Origin: an uncultured Ruminococcus sp.
Lineage (GTDB): Bacteria; Bacillota; Clostridia; Oscillospirales; CAG-272
Reading direction: 5' to 3'
Assembly (NCBI GenBank): GCA_902797495.1
Contig: CADBTH010000097.1
Coordinates: forward strand, 1-16,734
DNA length: 16,734 bases
The stretch's first letter is position 1. Every line of letters begins with the position of its first letter. Shown piece by piece: positions 8,930 through 15,850 of this stretch. The notes beneath the pieces are model-generated. The model was given only the letters and a program-made list of their open reading frames with translations, was not told the DNA's origin and made no database searches. The position numbers and the translations under genes are program-made.

Positions 8930-11900
8930 TCAATTCGACGCCACCCAGTCCTTGTAGGACTGCTCGGTCTCTCCGTTCTTGAAGAGCCTTGCCCATTCTG
9001 TATAGTTTTCCGCGCTGATACCGTTGTCATCCATCCACTCTTTATAGTCCTCTATGCCGTTTTCCTTGGCGTAGTTCAGCCACGATTTTTGTTCGCCCGT
9101 CGAGTCGTAGTAGCAGTCGAGGCCGGTGAATTCCTTCACCGCGTCCCACTCCTCCGCGACCATGAGGTTGAACTCGCGGCGCTTACGGGAAAGCTCGGCG
9201 TTGATAAGAGATACGTATTCGAGAAGTGAATCGGAGGGGTCCTTCTGTTCGTTGTAAGCCGCGTTGAACGCGAAGCTGTAATACCTTGCGACGATGTAGT
9301 CGCCGGGGTAAACTTCGATCTCCTTGGAGTTGTAGAAAGCGTTCTTGAGAACTTGTCTCTCGCTCGCCGTCCAGGGCAGCGAATCGAACGCCTCCATGTT
9401 GGCGACCGCCTGCTTTGCGGAAGGACCGAGGAGAGCGACCATCTCGTTGCAGAAGTCGACCTGCGGATCCTTGCTCGTGTACCAGTCGATGAAGTCCCAC
9501 GCGAGCTCGCGGTCTCTCGCCGTTCTCGGCATGATGATACCGGAGGAGGTAGCCGCGACCGTGTGGTCTACGTACTCCTTGCCCGTCTCCTCGTCGATCC
9601 TCTTGACTCCGGGGCATTCGGCGAACGACCAGAGTCCCGAGATCTCGGGAGCGGAAACGACGATCGTGTTGTACGTCGTGTAGGGGCCTATGAATATCGG
9701 CATCTCGCCCATCTTCATTCTGTTCATACCATTGAACTGAACGGGAAGCGAGTTGTTCGTGAAGTAGTTGCAGAGCGTCTCGAACGCGTCGAGGGTCGCC
9801 GTCTCGTCGAACGCGATCCTCATGCCGTCGTCCTTCCACCATCTCGCGCCGTTCTGGAAGATGAACGTCGGGAAGTCGAAGAGAACGCCGATCTGCATCT
9901 TGTTGTGCTCGAATACCGGCACCATGCTCATCAGGTCGTCCCACGTTTCGGGAACGGTGAGCCCGAGGTCGGCGAGGATATCGGAGCGGTAGAACATTAC
10001 GGGAACGCCCATCGAAACGGGTATTGCGAATACCTGGTCGTAGAGGCTGAGCTGAGTGAACGCCGATTCGGGGAATCTCGTTTTGACTTCCTCGAACGTG
10101 TCGAAGTCGTTCAGCGGGAGCGCCGCGCCGCGGATGGCGTACTCGAGAGGAGTCATCGCGTCGATCGTGACGTCAGGTGCGGTCCCCGCCAGTATCGCGG
10201 GGATCAGCGTGCCCGCGGCGACGAGCTTCAGATTGACCAAGATCCCGGTCTCGTTCGTGAATCCGTTCTTGATGATCGTATTCGTGATCTGAGCCTGCTC
10301 ACGGCCGGACGTCGTCCATACCGTAAGGTCGCCGGTGTAGCCGCGCTCTCCGTCGTCGTCGTCCGTGCTGATCGAATCGTAGTCGGCGAAGAAGCTTGCG
10401 AAGAATTTCTTTATTTCATATATGAGTGACTGGAAGAAGTTTGCGTCAGCTCTGGGGAGCTCGTCGCTCTCGCGCTGAATGAGTATGTAGTCTATCTCAA
10501 GAGGCTGCTTTGCCATTCCTGCGATCCACTCGCCGAACGAGGAGACCTGGCTCTGGAAAGCGGTCATATTAGTCGCGATCTTCGTCTCGTCCGCGCCCAT
10601 CTTTCTGAGAAGCTCTATCATCTCTTCGAGAGTGGACGTGTTCTCGCTCTTGATACCGCTCGTCTGGTTTATGTCGGACATGATGATCTTGAGGTTCTGG
10701 CTCTGGATCGAAAGGTCCGCCACCGTGTCGGGCATGATCCTCATGAAGCCGTAGGAACGGTTCGGGTCGGGATCGGTACCTGTGAGTCTCGTGAAGTTGT
10801 TGTAGTCGTCCTGCAGGCTCTCCTTGATGTACATCGCCTGCTGGAGTATGATGCCCGTGTCGCCGAGGCACGCCTCGAGCTCTATCGTGTGTTCGCCGGG
10901 CTCGAAGTAGAAGCGGAACGCCTCTCCCGCGTCATTGGAGAGAGGAGCGATCTGCCAGTCTCCGTCGTACGGGAATCTGATAGTCTCCGCTTCCGCGAAC
11001 GGGATCTCACCGTCGATCCTGAGCGTACGCGAAGCGAAGATACCTTCGTTGATCGACTGCTTGAATCTCGGGTTGATCGTGTAAAGTCCCTCTTCCTCGA
11101 CGTTGAAAGTGTATCTGACCCACTGTCCGTTCGTCAGCCACTTGTCGCCGCCGATCGTGTTGTAGACGGTCAGAGTCGCGTCCTGAGGCTCGGAGATCGC
11201 GGAGCTGTGGTCTGCGACGGGGTAGATCGTGAAGTCGGAGGTCGCCGACGGAGTCTCGCCGTTGATATAGATCGGCTCCGCGTTTTCGGGCTCCTTCGCC
11301 CCCTCGTGATGGGAGCAGTACTCTTCATAATCTATCGTTCCGTCTATCGGGCCGAACGTGAACTCGTCGATATAGCAGGAGTCGCCCACGCTGTCGAGAG
11401 TGATCGTGTTCTCGCCTTCCTTGAGGTAATACTCGAATGGACCCTGGATGTAGCCGTCCTTGTCGTGCATGACGTGAGTCAGCCACGTGAGCGTGTTGGC
11501 GACGCATCTCGGACGGATCTCGTTTCCGCCGGCGTCCTTCGCGAACGCGCCCTCGCGCCCCTCAAGTCCGTTGCCCGGAACGTATCCTTCGGGATAATTG
11601 AACTCCCACAGTTTGTTCAGCGCGACGTATCTCGTCTCCTGAAAAGGTACCTTATCGTTGATATAGAATATCTTTTCGACGCTGTTCGTACGCGGTGAGT
11701 CGCTGCAGTAATCGAACGTGAGCGAATAGAATCCGGTCTCGGGAACGTCGAACTTCCACGTTACCGATCCTTCCTCTCCTATCGACAGGCACTTCCTGCC
11801 GTTGTGCTCGGTCGCCTCGACCTTCGCGGTCGTCGCGTCGGCGACTACGCTGTCGGCGGCGGAGAACGAAAACGTCTTCGTTCCTCTCGCTTCGGCGAGC

Positions 11901-12112
11901 GCCTCTTCGACGTACGATTCGTCGGGTACGTCGAGGTACTTGATTAGGTAGTCCTGGTACGAGATGAAGATCAGGTCTTCGCTCTTCGTAACAAGCCCTC
12001 CCGTCTCGTCCGAGCCGTCCGTTTCGCCGGCAGCCCTGACCGATACGGGACCGATCAGCGTCATGAGCGCGAGCAAGAGCGCGAGCAGACGCCTGGTCTG
12101 AGAGTGTTGCAT
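8930..12112 (-). CDS. Large extracellular solute-binding protein fused to two carbohydrate-binding-like domains
   Basis: This 1060-residue exported protein heads the operon and should capture the transported sugar. A Sec signal peptide spans 1-28 (core ALLLALMTLIG, cleavage near SVRA-AG); there is no lipobox cysteine. Two beta-sandwich regions resembling CBM6/35-type domains follow, at about 80-255 and 285-430; each has a GEHTIEL or GENTITL strand and a Gly-rich ligand-type loop. A helical spacer (430-585) leads to a family-1 solute-binding fold (592-955) with TAPDVTIDAMTPLEYAI, IPVSMGVPVMFYRSDIL and AWDFIDWYTS. The tail (1008-1060) is Trp-rich and repetitive. Typical family-1 binding proteins have about 400-550 residues, so this is about twice the usual length. 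I chose the ATG at 12112 because AGGAGG lies 8 nt upstream and the signal peptide follows directly; a frame-open extension to 12202 has no such support. Confidence 0.92.
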   Translation of the reverse strand: MQHSQTRRLLALLLALMTLIGPVSVRAAGETDGSDETGGLVTKSEDLIFISYQDYLIKYLDVPDESYVEEALAEARGTKTFSFSAADSVVADATTAKVEATEHNGRKCLSIGEEGSVTWKFDVPETGFYSLTFDYCSDSPRTNSVEKIFYINDKVPFQETRYVALNKLWEFNYPEGYVPGNGLEGREGAFAKDAGGNEIRPRCVANTLTWLTHVMHDKDGYIQGPFEYYLKEGENTITLDSVGDSCYIDEFTFGPIDGTIDYEEYCSHHEGAKEPENAEPIYINGETPSATSDFTIYPVADHSSAISEPQDATLTVYNTIGGDKWLTNGQWVRYTFNVEEEGLYTINPRFKQSINEGIFASRTLRIDGEIPFAEAETIRFPYDGDWQIAPLSNDAGEAFRFYFEPGEHTIELEACLGDTGIILQQAMYIKESLQDDYNNFTRLTGTDPDPNRSYGFMRIMPDTVADLSIQSQNLKIIMSDINQTSGIKSENTSTLEEMIELLRKMGADETKIATNMTAFQSQVSSFGEWIAGMAKQPLEIDYILIQRESDELPRADANFFQSLIYEIKKFFASFFADYDSISTDDDDGERGYTGDLTVWTTSGREQAQITNTIIKNGFTNETGILVNLKLVAAGTLIPAILAGTAPDVTIDAMTPLEYAIRGAALPLNDFDTFEEVKTRFPESAFTQLSLYDQVFAIPVSMGVPVMFYRSDILADLGLTVPETWDDLMSMVPVFEHNKMQIGVLFDFPTFIFQNGARWWKDDGMRIAFDETATLDAFETLCNYFTNNSLPVQFNGMNRMKMGEMPIFIGPYTTYNTIVVSAPEISGLWSFAECPGVKRIDEETGKEYVDHTVAATSSGIIMPRTARDRELAWDFIDWYTSKDPQVDFCNEMVALLGPSAKQAVANMEAFDSLPWTASERQVLKNAFYNSKEIEVYPGDYIVARYYSFAFNAAYNEQKDPSDSLLEYVSLINAELSRKRREFNLMVAEEWDAVKEFTGLDCYYDSTGEQKSWLNYAKENGIEDYKEWMDDNGISAENYTEWARLFKNGETEQSYKDWVASN

Positions 12113-12120
12113 TGATCTTT

Positions 12121-12126
12121 CCTCCT
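12121..12126 (-). promoter_or_regulatory. Ribosome binding site of the solute-binding protein gene
   Basis: A perfect AGGAGG on the minus strand lies 8 nt before the ATG at 12112. It fixes the start there rather than at the upstream in-frame ATG at 12202, which has no comparable site. Confidence 0.9.
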
Positions 12127-12208
12127 GGTGAATGATCGTTCGTGCGCCCTGAGCCGCGGGCGCATCCGCCGTTGCGGATAACTTCTTCCTGTTATCGAAC
12201 ATTTTTGA

Positions 12209-12234
12209 GGGAGCGCCGTTCCACGTTCGCTCCC
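12209..12234 (-). other. Stem-loop at the 5' end of the transport operon mRNA
   Basis: Minus strand GGGAGCG and CGCTCCC form a perfect 7-bp stem around a 12-nt loop. It begins only a few bases after the transcription start predicted from the promoter at 12244-12272. No U-run follows, so it is not a terminator. A protective 5' hairpin or a regulatory leader structure are both possible. Confidence 0.5.
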
Positions 12235-12243
12235 GTCACTATT

Positions 12244-12272
12244 ATAATATCACGCGAGATAAATGATGTCAA
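12244..12272 (-). promoter_or_regulatory. Sigma-A promoter of the transport operon
   Basis: On the minus strand a perfect -35 TTGACA (12272-12267) is followed after 17 bp by TATTAT (12249-12244); an overlapping TATAAT lies 3 bp further on. Transcription should begin near 12237, giving a leader of about 125 nt before the binding-protein gene. Confidence 0.8.
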
Positions 12273-12289
12273 GTGTCGGAATATTGACA
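12267..12289. promoter_or_regulatory. Inverted repeat TGTCAA-N11-TTGACA covering the -35 box
   Basis: The left arm (12267-12272) is the -35 box of the transport promoter and the right arm (12284-12289) is its exact inverse complement. A repressor or activator bound here would touch polymerase directly. It could also be chance reuse of a -35-like hexamer. Confidence 0.35.
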
Positions 12290-12294
12290 AAAAC

Positions 12295-12329
12295 GCCCGC
12301 AAAGCCGCGCCGCGGGGCGCTTTACGGGC
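12295..12329. repeat. Long GC-rich inverted repeat, possible terminator
   Basis: GCCCG (12295-12299) pairs with CGGGC (12325-12329), and the pairing continues inward with AAAGC/GCTTT and CGCC/GGCG, with small mismatches. On the minus strand the stem is followed by GTTTTTG and on the plus strand by ATTTTAT, so it could terminate transcripts in either direction. It lies just upstream of the transport promoter and could insulate it. No gene obviously ends here. Confidence 0.4.
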
Positions 12330-12420
12330 ATTTTATGCGCGTGACTAATTTGCCGTTTTTCCGTCTTTCGCCGACGCGCGGTTTTAACCTTTTGTTCTCT
12401 ATTTGTTAACCTCACCGTAG

Positions 12421-12437
12421 AGTAAGTACTATTTACT
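12421..12437. promoter_or_regulatory. Near-perfect 17-bp palindrome, candidate operator
   Basis: AGTAAGTACTATTTACT reads almost the same on both strands, with one mismatched pair. It sits in the divergent region between two oppositely transcribed sugar-use genes, which is the usual place for an operator. The regulator is not encoded in the window. Confidence 0.4.
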
Positions 12438-12506
12438 TTATCTAGTTCAGTTTTCCCGATATCGCCCGAAAACACGGAGCAGTTTCCCCGGTTTTTATCG
12501 GCTTAT

Positions 12507-12521
12507 GTAAACGAAATTTAC
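12507..12521. promoter_or_regulatory. GTAAA-N5-TTTAC inverted repeat, candidate LacI/CcpA-type operator
   Basis: The sequence TGTAAACG at 12506-12513 matches the left half of LacI-family and catabolite-response sites, and TTTAC at 12517-12521 supplies a right arm. It shares its half-site with the palindrome at 12421-12437 and the repeats at 12642-12659. Confidence 0.35.
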
Positions 12522-12641
12522 TTTTTCAAAAGCAGAAAATGACCGAAACCGATCGTCAACCGCCTAACAAGCGCGGCGTTTTCCCCTCTCCCCGCCTTTT
12601 CCGTCCGCGCCGTTTCGCCCCGAAAAAAACTTCTCCCGAAA

Positions 12642-12659
12642 AGTAAATTTTTTGTAAAC
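12642..12659. promoter_or_regulatory. Pair of GTAAA half-sites
   Basis: AGTAAA (12642-12647) and GTAAAC (12654-12659) are directly repeated around a T-run, upstream of the ROK promoter. They use the same half-site as the two palindromes further left. The region is AT-rich here, so chance is a real alternative. Confidence 0.25.
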
Positions 12660-12719
12660 TGAGCGTTTTTCGCCCCGTTTTCCCGTTTTTTCGCCCCTGA
12701 GCGGAGAAAAAAAACACGG

Positions 12720-12748
12720 TTGACAAATCAGGCGGCTCGGTCTATAAT
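12720..12748 (+). promoter_or_regulatory. Perfect-consensus sigma-A promoter of the ROK kinase gene
   Basis: TTGACA (12720-12725), a 17-bp spacer and TATAAT (12743-12748) match the consensus exactly. Transcription should start near 12755, giving a leader of about 48 nt. Confidence 0.88.
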
Positions 12749-12772
12749 TGATTCCGGAAGCAAAAGTAATTC

Positions 12773-12787
12773 TATCATTCTATGATA
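12773..12787 (+). promoter_or_regulatory. Small inverted repeat in the ROK gene leader
   Basis: TATCA-TTCTA-TGATA forms a 5-bp inverted repeat ending three bases before the ribosome site AAGGAG. It may be a downstream operator or a weak hairpin affecting translation. It is short enough to be chance. Confidence 0.25.
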
Positions 12788-12789
12788 AC

Positions 12790-12795
12790 AAGGAG
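12790..12795 (+). promoter_or_regulatory. Ribosome binding site of the ROK kinase gene
   Basis: AAGGAG lies 7 nt before the ATG at 12803. It selects that start over the in-frame ATG at 12782, which would lie upstream of the site itself. Confidence 0.85.
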
Positions 12796-12802
12796 AAACG
12801 GA

Positions 12803-13768
12803 ATGTATTATATCGGCATTGACCTCGGCGGCACCAACATAGCGGCGGGAGTCGTCGGAGAGGACCACGGAATAATCAAAAAGATGAGCGTTCCCACGGG
12901 AGCGAGCCGCCCCGCGGACGAGATAACGGCGGACATCGCGAAGCTCTGCCGCGACGTAGCATCGGAAGCGGGCGTCTCAATGGACGACGTCGCATACATC
13001 GGCATCGCGACTCCCGGAAGCGCGAACTGCGAGACGGGCAAGATACTCTACGCCAACAATCTTCCTTTTCAGAATTATAATATGGCGGAAAAGCTCTCCT
13101 CCATGCTCGGCGAAAAGAAGCGCGTCTACATCGAGAACGATGCGAACGCCGCGGCGAAGGCGGAGGCGGTCGCGGGAGCGGCGAAGGGCTCGAAGTATTC
13201 CGTCATGATCACCCTCGGAACGGGAGTCGGCGGAGGAATAATCCTCGACAACAAGGTCTACACGGGCTTCAATTTCGCGGGAGCCGAGCTCGGACACATA
13301 GTCATCGAGAAGGGCGGCAGACAGTGCTCGTGCGGAAGACGCGGCTGTTGGGAGACCTACTCCTCGGCGACGGGACTCGTGCGCACGACGAGGGAAAAGA
13401 TCGAGGAGTGCCGCAGGACAGGCAGACGGACCGTCATGGAGAGCATGATAGGCGGCGACCTTTCGAGAGTTTCGGCGCGCACGGCGTTCAACGCGGAGAA
13501 GAAGGGCGACGAAGCGGCTGCGGAAGTAGTCGGGGAATATATCGACTACCTCGTCTGCGGACTCGTCAACATCATCAACATCTTTCAGCCGAACGTACTC
13601 TCGATCGGCGGCGGTATCTCGGGCGAGGGCGACAACCTTCTCTCGCGCCTGCCCGAAAAGGTATTCGCCGAGACCTACTCGAGAGGCGACACGCCTCAGT
13701 GCGAGCTGAAGATCGCGGAGCTGGGGAACGACGCGGGGATCATCGGTGCGGCGTCGCTGGGCATCTGA
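12803..13768 (+). CDS. ROK-family sugar kinase (glucokinase-like)
   Basis: This cytoplasmic kinase of 321 residues should phosphorylate glucose or a related hexose with ATP. The ATP phosphate-binding motif DLGGTN is at 7-12, the catalytic Asp in ENDANAAA at 113, and the second phosphate loop LGTGVGGGI at 138-146. ELGHI (162-166) supplies a zinc-site His, and the zinc cysteines are C175, C177 and C182 in CSCGRRGCWE. There is no N-terminal helix-turn-helix, so it is an enzyme rather than a ROK repressor, and its length is normal. It has its own consensus promoter and runs divergently from the transport operon, which suggests it acts on sugar released from the imported substrate. Glucokinase (glcK) is most likely, but N-acetylglucosamine or N-acetylmannosamine kinase cannot be excluded because substrate choice in ROK kinases is hard to read. 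Confidence 0.95.
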   Translation: MYYIGIDLGGTNIAAGVVGEDHGIIKKMSVPTGASRPADEITADIAKLCRDVASEAGVSMDDVAYIGIATPGSANCETGKILYANNLPFQNYNMAEKLSSMLGEKKRVYIENDANAAAKAEAVAGAAKGSKYSVMITLGTGVGGGIILDNKVYTGFNFAGAELGHIVIEKGGRQCSCGRRGCWETYSSATGLVRTTREKIEECRRTGRRTVMESMIGGDLSRVSARTAFNAEKKGDEAAAEVVGEYIDYLVCGLVNIINIFQPNVLSIGGGISGEGDNLLSRLPEKVFAETYSRGDTPQCELKIAELGNDAGIIGAASLGI

Positions 13769-13784
13769 ATCCAACAAAAGAATA

Positions 13785-13814
13785 ACGCGCTGTCGACTGA
13801 CAGCGCGTTTTTTT
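13785..13814. terminator. Rho-independent terminator, probably bidirectional
   Basis: ACGCGCTGTC and GACAGCGCGT form a perfect 10-bp stem with a GACT loop, followed by seven T on the plus strand. It ends the ROK gene 16 bp after its stop. On the minus strand the stem is followed by TTATTCTTTT, a weaker U-tract that would end the convergent gene, whose stop is at 13817. Confidence 0.92.
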
Positions 13815-13816
13815 AT

Positions 13817-15850
13817 TCAGCTGAGAAGATACTCCTCGAGAGACCAGCCGTTCTTTCTCATGATCTCGGCGGCGAATCTGCCGACGAATCTGAACTCACA
13901 CGGGTCGTACGCGTGACCGGTGATATCGGACTTGCCCTGCGGATATCTTATGACGAAGCCGAACTTCCACGCGTTCTCCTCGAGCCACTTGAAAGCGGGC
14001 TCGTTTTCAAACTCGACGCTCGCCTCGTCAAGGTTGTGCAGGACGGCGGTAAGACCCGTCTGAAGGTCGCAGTATCCCGCCTCGTCGCAGTAAGCGCGCA
14101 CGGCTGCCTTCGCCTCGTCCTCGGTCATTCCTCCCGCCATCTCTTCGTTGACGTAAGAGGCGAAGAGTCCCGACTGCTCGTAGTACGAAACGAACGCGGC
14201 GGTGACCGATACGTCGTCGAACCCTTCCGCCCTCATCTCGATAAACATCGCCTCGAGAGCCTTTTCGGCGACGTACCTCATGCGGCGCGCCTCCCTGCCG
14301 TCAGCCCTCGTGTCGGCGACGAGCGTCAGATCTTCGGGAATGTACGTGACGTCGAGCGGCGCGTCTTTTCCGACGACCGTGATATACTCGTTCGAATCCG
14401 CGGGATTCATGAAGTCCTCGTACGCGGAAAGATCGGACTTGAAAGTGACCGCGGAGCCCTTGCCGAGTCCCTTCGCCGCCTCGCCGTAGAGAGCTACGAG
14501 GTCGACCTTACCCGGCTCCGCCATCGGACGGTAGCGAAGAGAGACGTCCTCGTAGACGTAGTTCCCGTCGCCGTCGCGCACGGCTTTGCCGTCCTCGCCC
14601 TGCACCTTTACCCTTTCGACGTCGACTCTGCCGCCGTCGAGCCTGATCGAGATGCCCGATTCGAAGAAGTCGCCTATGTCGCACGAGACCCACAGATCGC
14701 TCCCGACGTATCTCGAAGCGACGGAGAGCGGAACGGGAGTCCCGTTTACGACCGCGGTGGTCGAACCGAGTACGAACTCGACCGTGTTGTCGGTCAGCTC
14801 GCCGTCCCCCGGTATCACGTATTTTATCGAGTTTTTGTCGCCCGCCGTGTAGAAGCCGAAATGCTCCGCGACGGAGGTGAAGTCAAGGCACGCCCTGCCC
14901 GCGCTGTAAGCGAGCTCCGCGGGCGCGGAGTACGCCTTCTCGCCGTCGTAGTAATACGTGACCTTTCCCGATTTGTCCGTGCCGTCCGACCAGAAATATC
15001 TGTAGCCGGCAAAGCCGAACAGAGCCGCTCCCGCAAGAAGCGCGAGCAGGAATATCTTAAAATGAAGCTTGATTATTCTGTTTCTGCGGCGGCGGCGCTT
15101 CAGCTTCTCGCGCGCCTCCTCCTCGGCGCGGCGGCGTTCGGCTCTCTCCGCGCGGCGGCGCTCCTCGAGCTTCTTCCGCTCCGCCTCGTACCGCCTGAGG
15201 TTTTCCCTCTCGCGGCGGCGCCTTTCGAGATCCCTCTCGAGCTCGCGCCGTCTCTTTTCCTCGCGCTCGGCGGCGAGTCTCGCCGCTTCCGCCTCGGCCT
15301 TCAGCCTCTCCGCTTCGAGCCGTCTCTTCTCCGCCGCCTCTTTTATGCGGCGTTCGCGCTCCGATTCGAGGAACGCCTGACGGCGGTCTGCCCTCGGCGC
15401 GCGCGGCGCGGGAGCGGTTTTACGGGTCTGCGGCGCGGGAGCGGTTTTACGGGTCTCGGGCGCGCGCGGCGCCGCGCTCTTGTAAGGGAGCCTTCCGTAT
15501 TTCTGATAATAAGCGCGTTCGTAAGCCGCCCTCTGAGCCTCGCTCAGAACGGGTCTTTGCGCGGGCCGCGGCCGGGCCGTTTGACGGGCGGGAGCTTGCG
15601 CCTGACGCGGCGACGGACGGTTTGCCGTCTGCCTTTGCGGCGCGCTTCGAGCCGCCGTCTGACGGGCTGCCGTTTGCGCCGAGGGTCTCGCACCGCTCTG
15701 CGCCGGTCGCGTCGCGGGAGCGGCGCTCTTCGGTACGTACCGCTGTCCGCTCATCTTTCTCGTATCCGTCCTCGGAGCGCTCGCGCCGCGTCCCGACGCG
15801 CGAAGCTCTTCGTCTGTAAAATAGCCGCGGGGTTGAGGTTTCTTCGGCAT
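13817..15850 (-). CDS. Membrane-anchored protein with coiled coil, stalk-like domain and degenerate VanY-like M15 domain
   Basis: The product has 677 residues. Residues 1-155 are basic, Ala/Pro/Gln/Arg-rich and probably disordered. Residues 156-258 are an almost unbroken Arg/Glu/Ala coiled coil. One membrane helix follows (about 263-284), so the N-terminus should be cytoplasmic and the rest outside. Residues 295-415 resemble the copper-amine-oxidase N1 or stalk domain (TAVVNGTPVPLSVASRYVG). Residues 515-677 align by eye with D-Ala-D-Ala carboxypeptidases of family M15B: FVSYYEQSGLF, DLQTGLTAVL, WLEENAWKFGFVIRYPQGK, DITG and DPCEFRFVG. The zinc ligands of SEHQTGLAVD and EPWH are replaced (L596, V603, E652), so peptidase activity is unlikely. 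AAGGAG lies 8 nt before the ATG. It follows mnmM by 37 bp. A scaffold or peptidoglycan-binding role is inferred. Confidence 0.85.
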   Translation of the reverse strand: MPKKPQPRGYFTDEELRASGRGASAPRTDTRKMSGQRYVPKSAAPATRPAQSGARPSAQTAARQTAARSAPQRQTANRPSPRQAQAPARQTARPRPAQRPVLSEAQRAAYERAYYQKYGRLPYKSAAPRAPETRKTAPAPQTRKTAPAPRAPRADRRQAFLESERERRIKEAAEKRRLEAERLKAEAEAARLAAEREEKRRRELERDLERRRRERENLRRYEAERKKLEERRRAERAERRRAEEEAREKLKRRRRRNRIIKLHFKIFLLALLAGAALFGFAGYRYFWSDGTDKSGKVTYYYDGEKAYSAPAELAYSAGRACLDFTSVAEHFGFYTAGDKNSIKYVIPGDGELTDNTVEFVLGSTTAVVNGTPVPLSVASRYVGSDLWVSCDIGDFFESGISIRLDGGRVDVERVKVQGEDGKAVRDGDGNYVYEDVSLRYRPMAEPGKVDLVALYGEAAKGLGKGSAVTFKSDLSAYEDFMNPADSNEYITVVGKDAPLDVTYIPEDLTLVADTRADGREARRMRYVAEKALEAMFIEMRAEGFDDVSVTAAFVSYYEQSGLFASYVNEEMAGGMTEDEAKAAVRAYCDEAGYCDLQTGLTAVLHNLDEASVEFENEPAFKWLEENAWKFGFVIRYPQGKSDITGHAYDPCEFRFVGRFAAEIMRKNGWSLEEYLLS
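15403..15456 (-). repeat. Perfect 27-bp tandem duplication inside the 677-residue protein gene
   Basis: Two identical 27-bp units (15403-15429 and 15430-15456) encode consecutive TRKTAPAP repeats in the disordered basic region, about residues 132-149. This looks like a recent slippage duplication that keeps frame. Confidence 0.9.

Larger units (their letters stand above)
12113..12802. other. Divergent intergenic regulatory region
   Basis: This 690-bp stretch separates the leftward transport operon from the rightward ROK kinase gene. It holds one promoter in each direction, a leader stem-loop, a long GC-rich inverted repeat and several GTAAA/TTTAC palindromes, annotated separately. The part between about 12340 and 12700 is richer in homopolymer runs (AAAA, TTTT, CCCC) than the genes on either side. 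Two small open frames in it (12142-12348 plus, 12269-12475 minus) have no ribosome site and no recognisable product, so I treat the region as non-coding. Confidence 0.8.

Noticed and set aside
8879..8938. Possible attenuating hairpin between the binding-protein and first permease genes
   Set aside because: The GAATGAA/TTTCAATTC pairing is short and imperfect and no U-run follows, so I do not call a terminator or processing site.
12113..12202. 30-codon upstream extension of the binding-protein gene
   Set aside because: It would place a hydrophilic stretch before the signal peptide and has no AGGAGG, whereas the ATG at 12112 has a perfect one.
12269..12475. Small minus-strand open frame in the intergenic region
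   Set aside because: It has no ribosome site, crosses the inverted repeat and the palindrome, and has a basic composition with no recognisable family.
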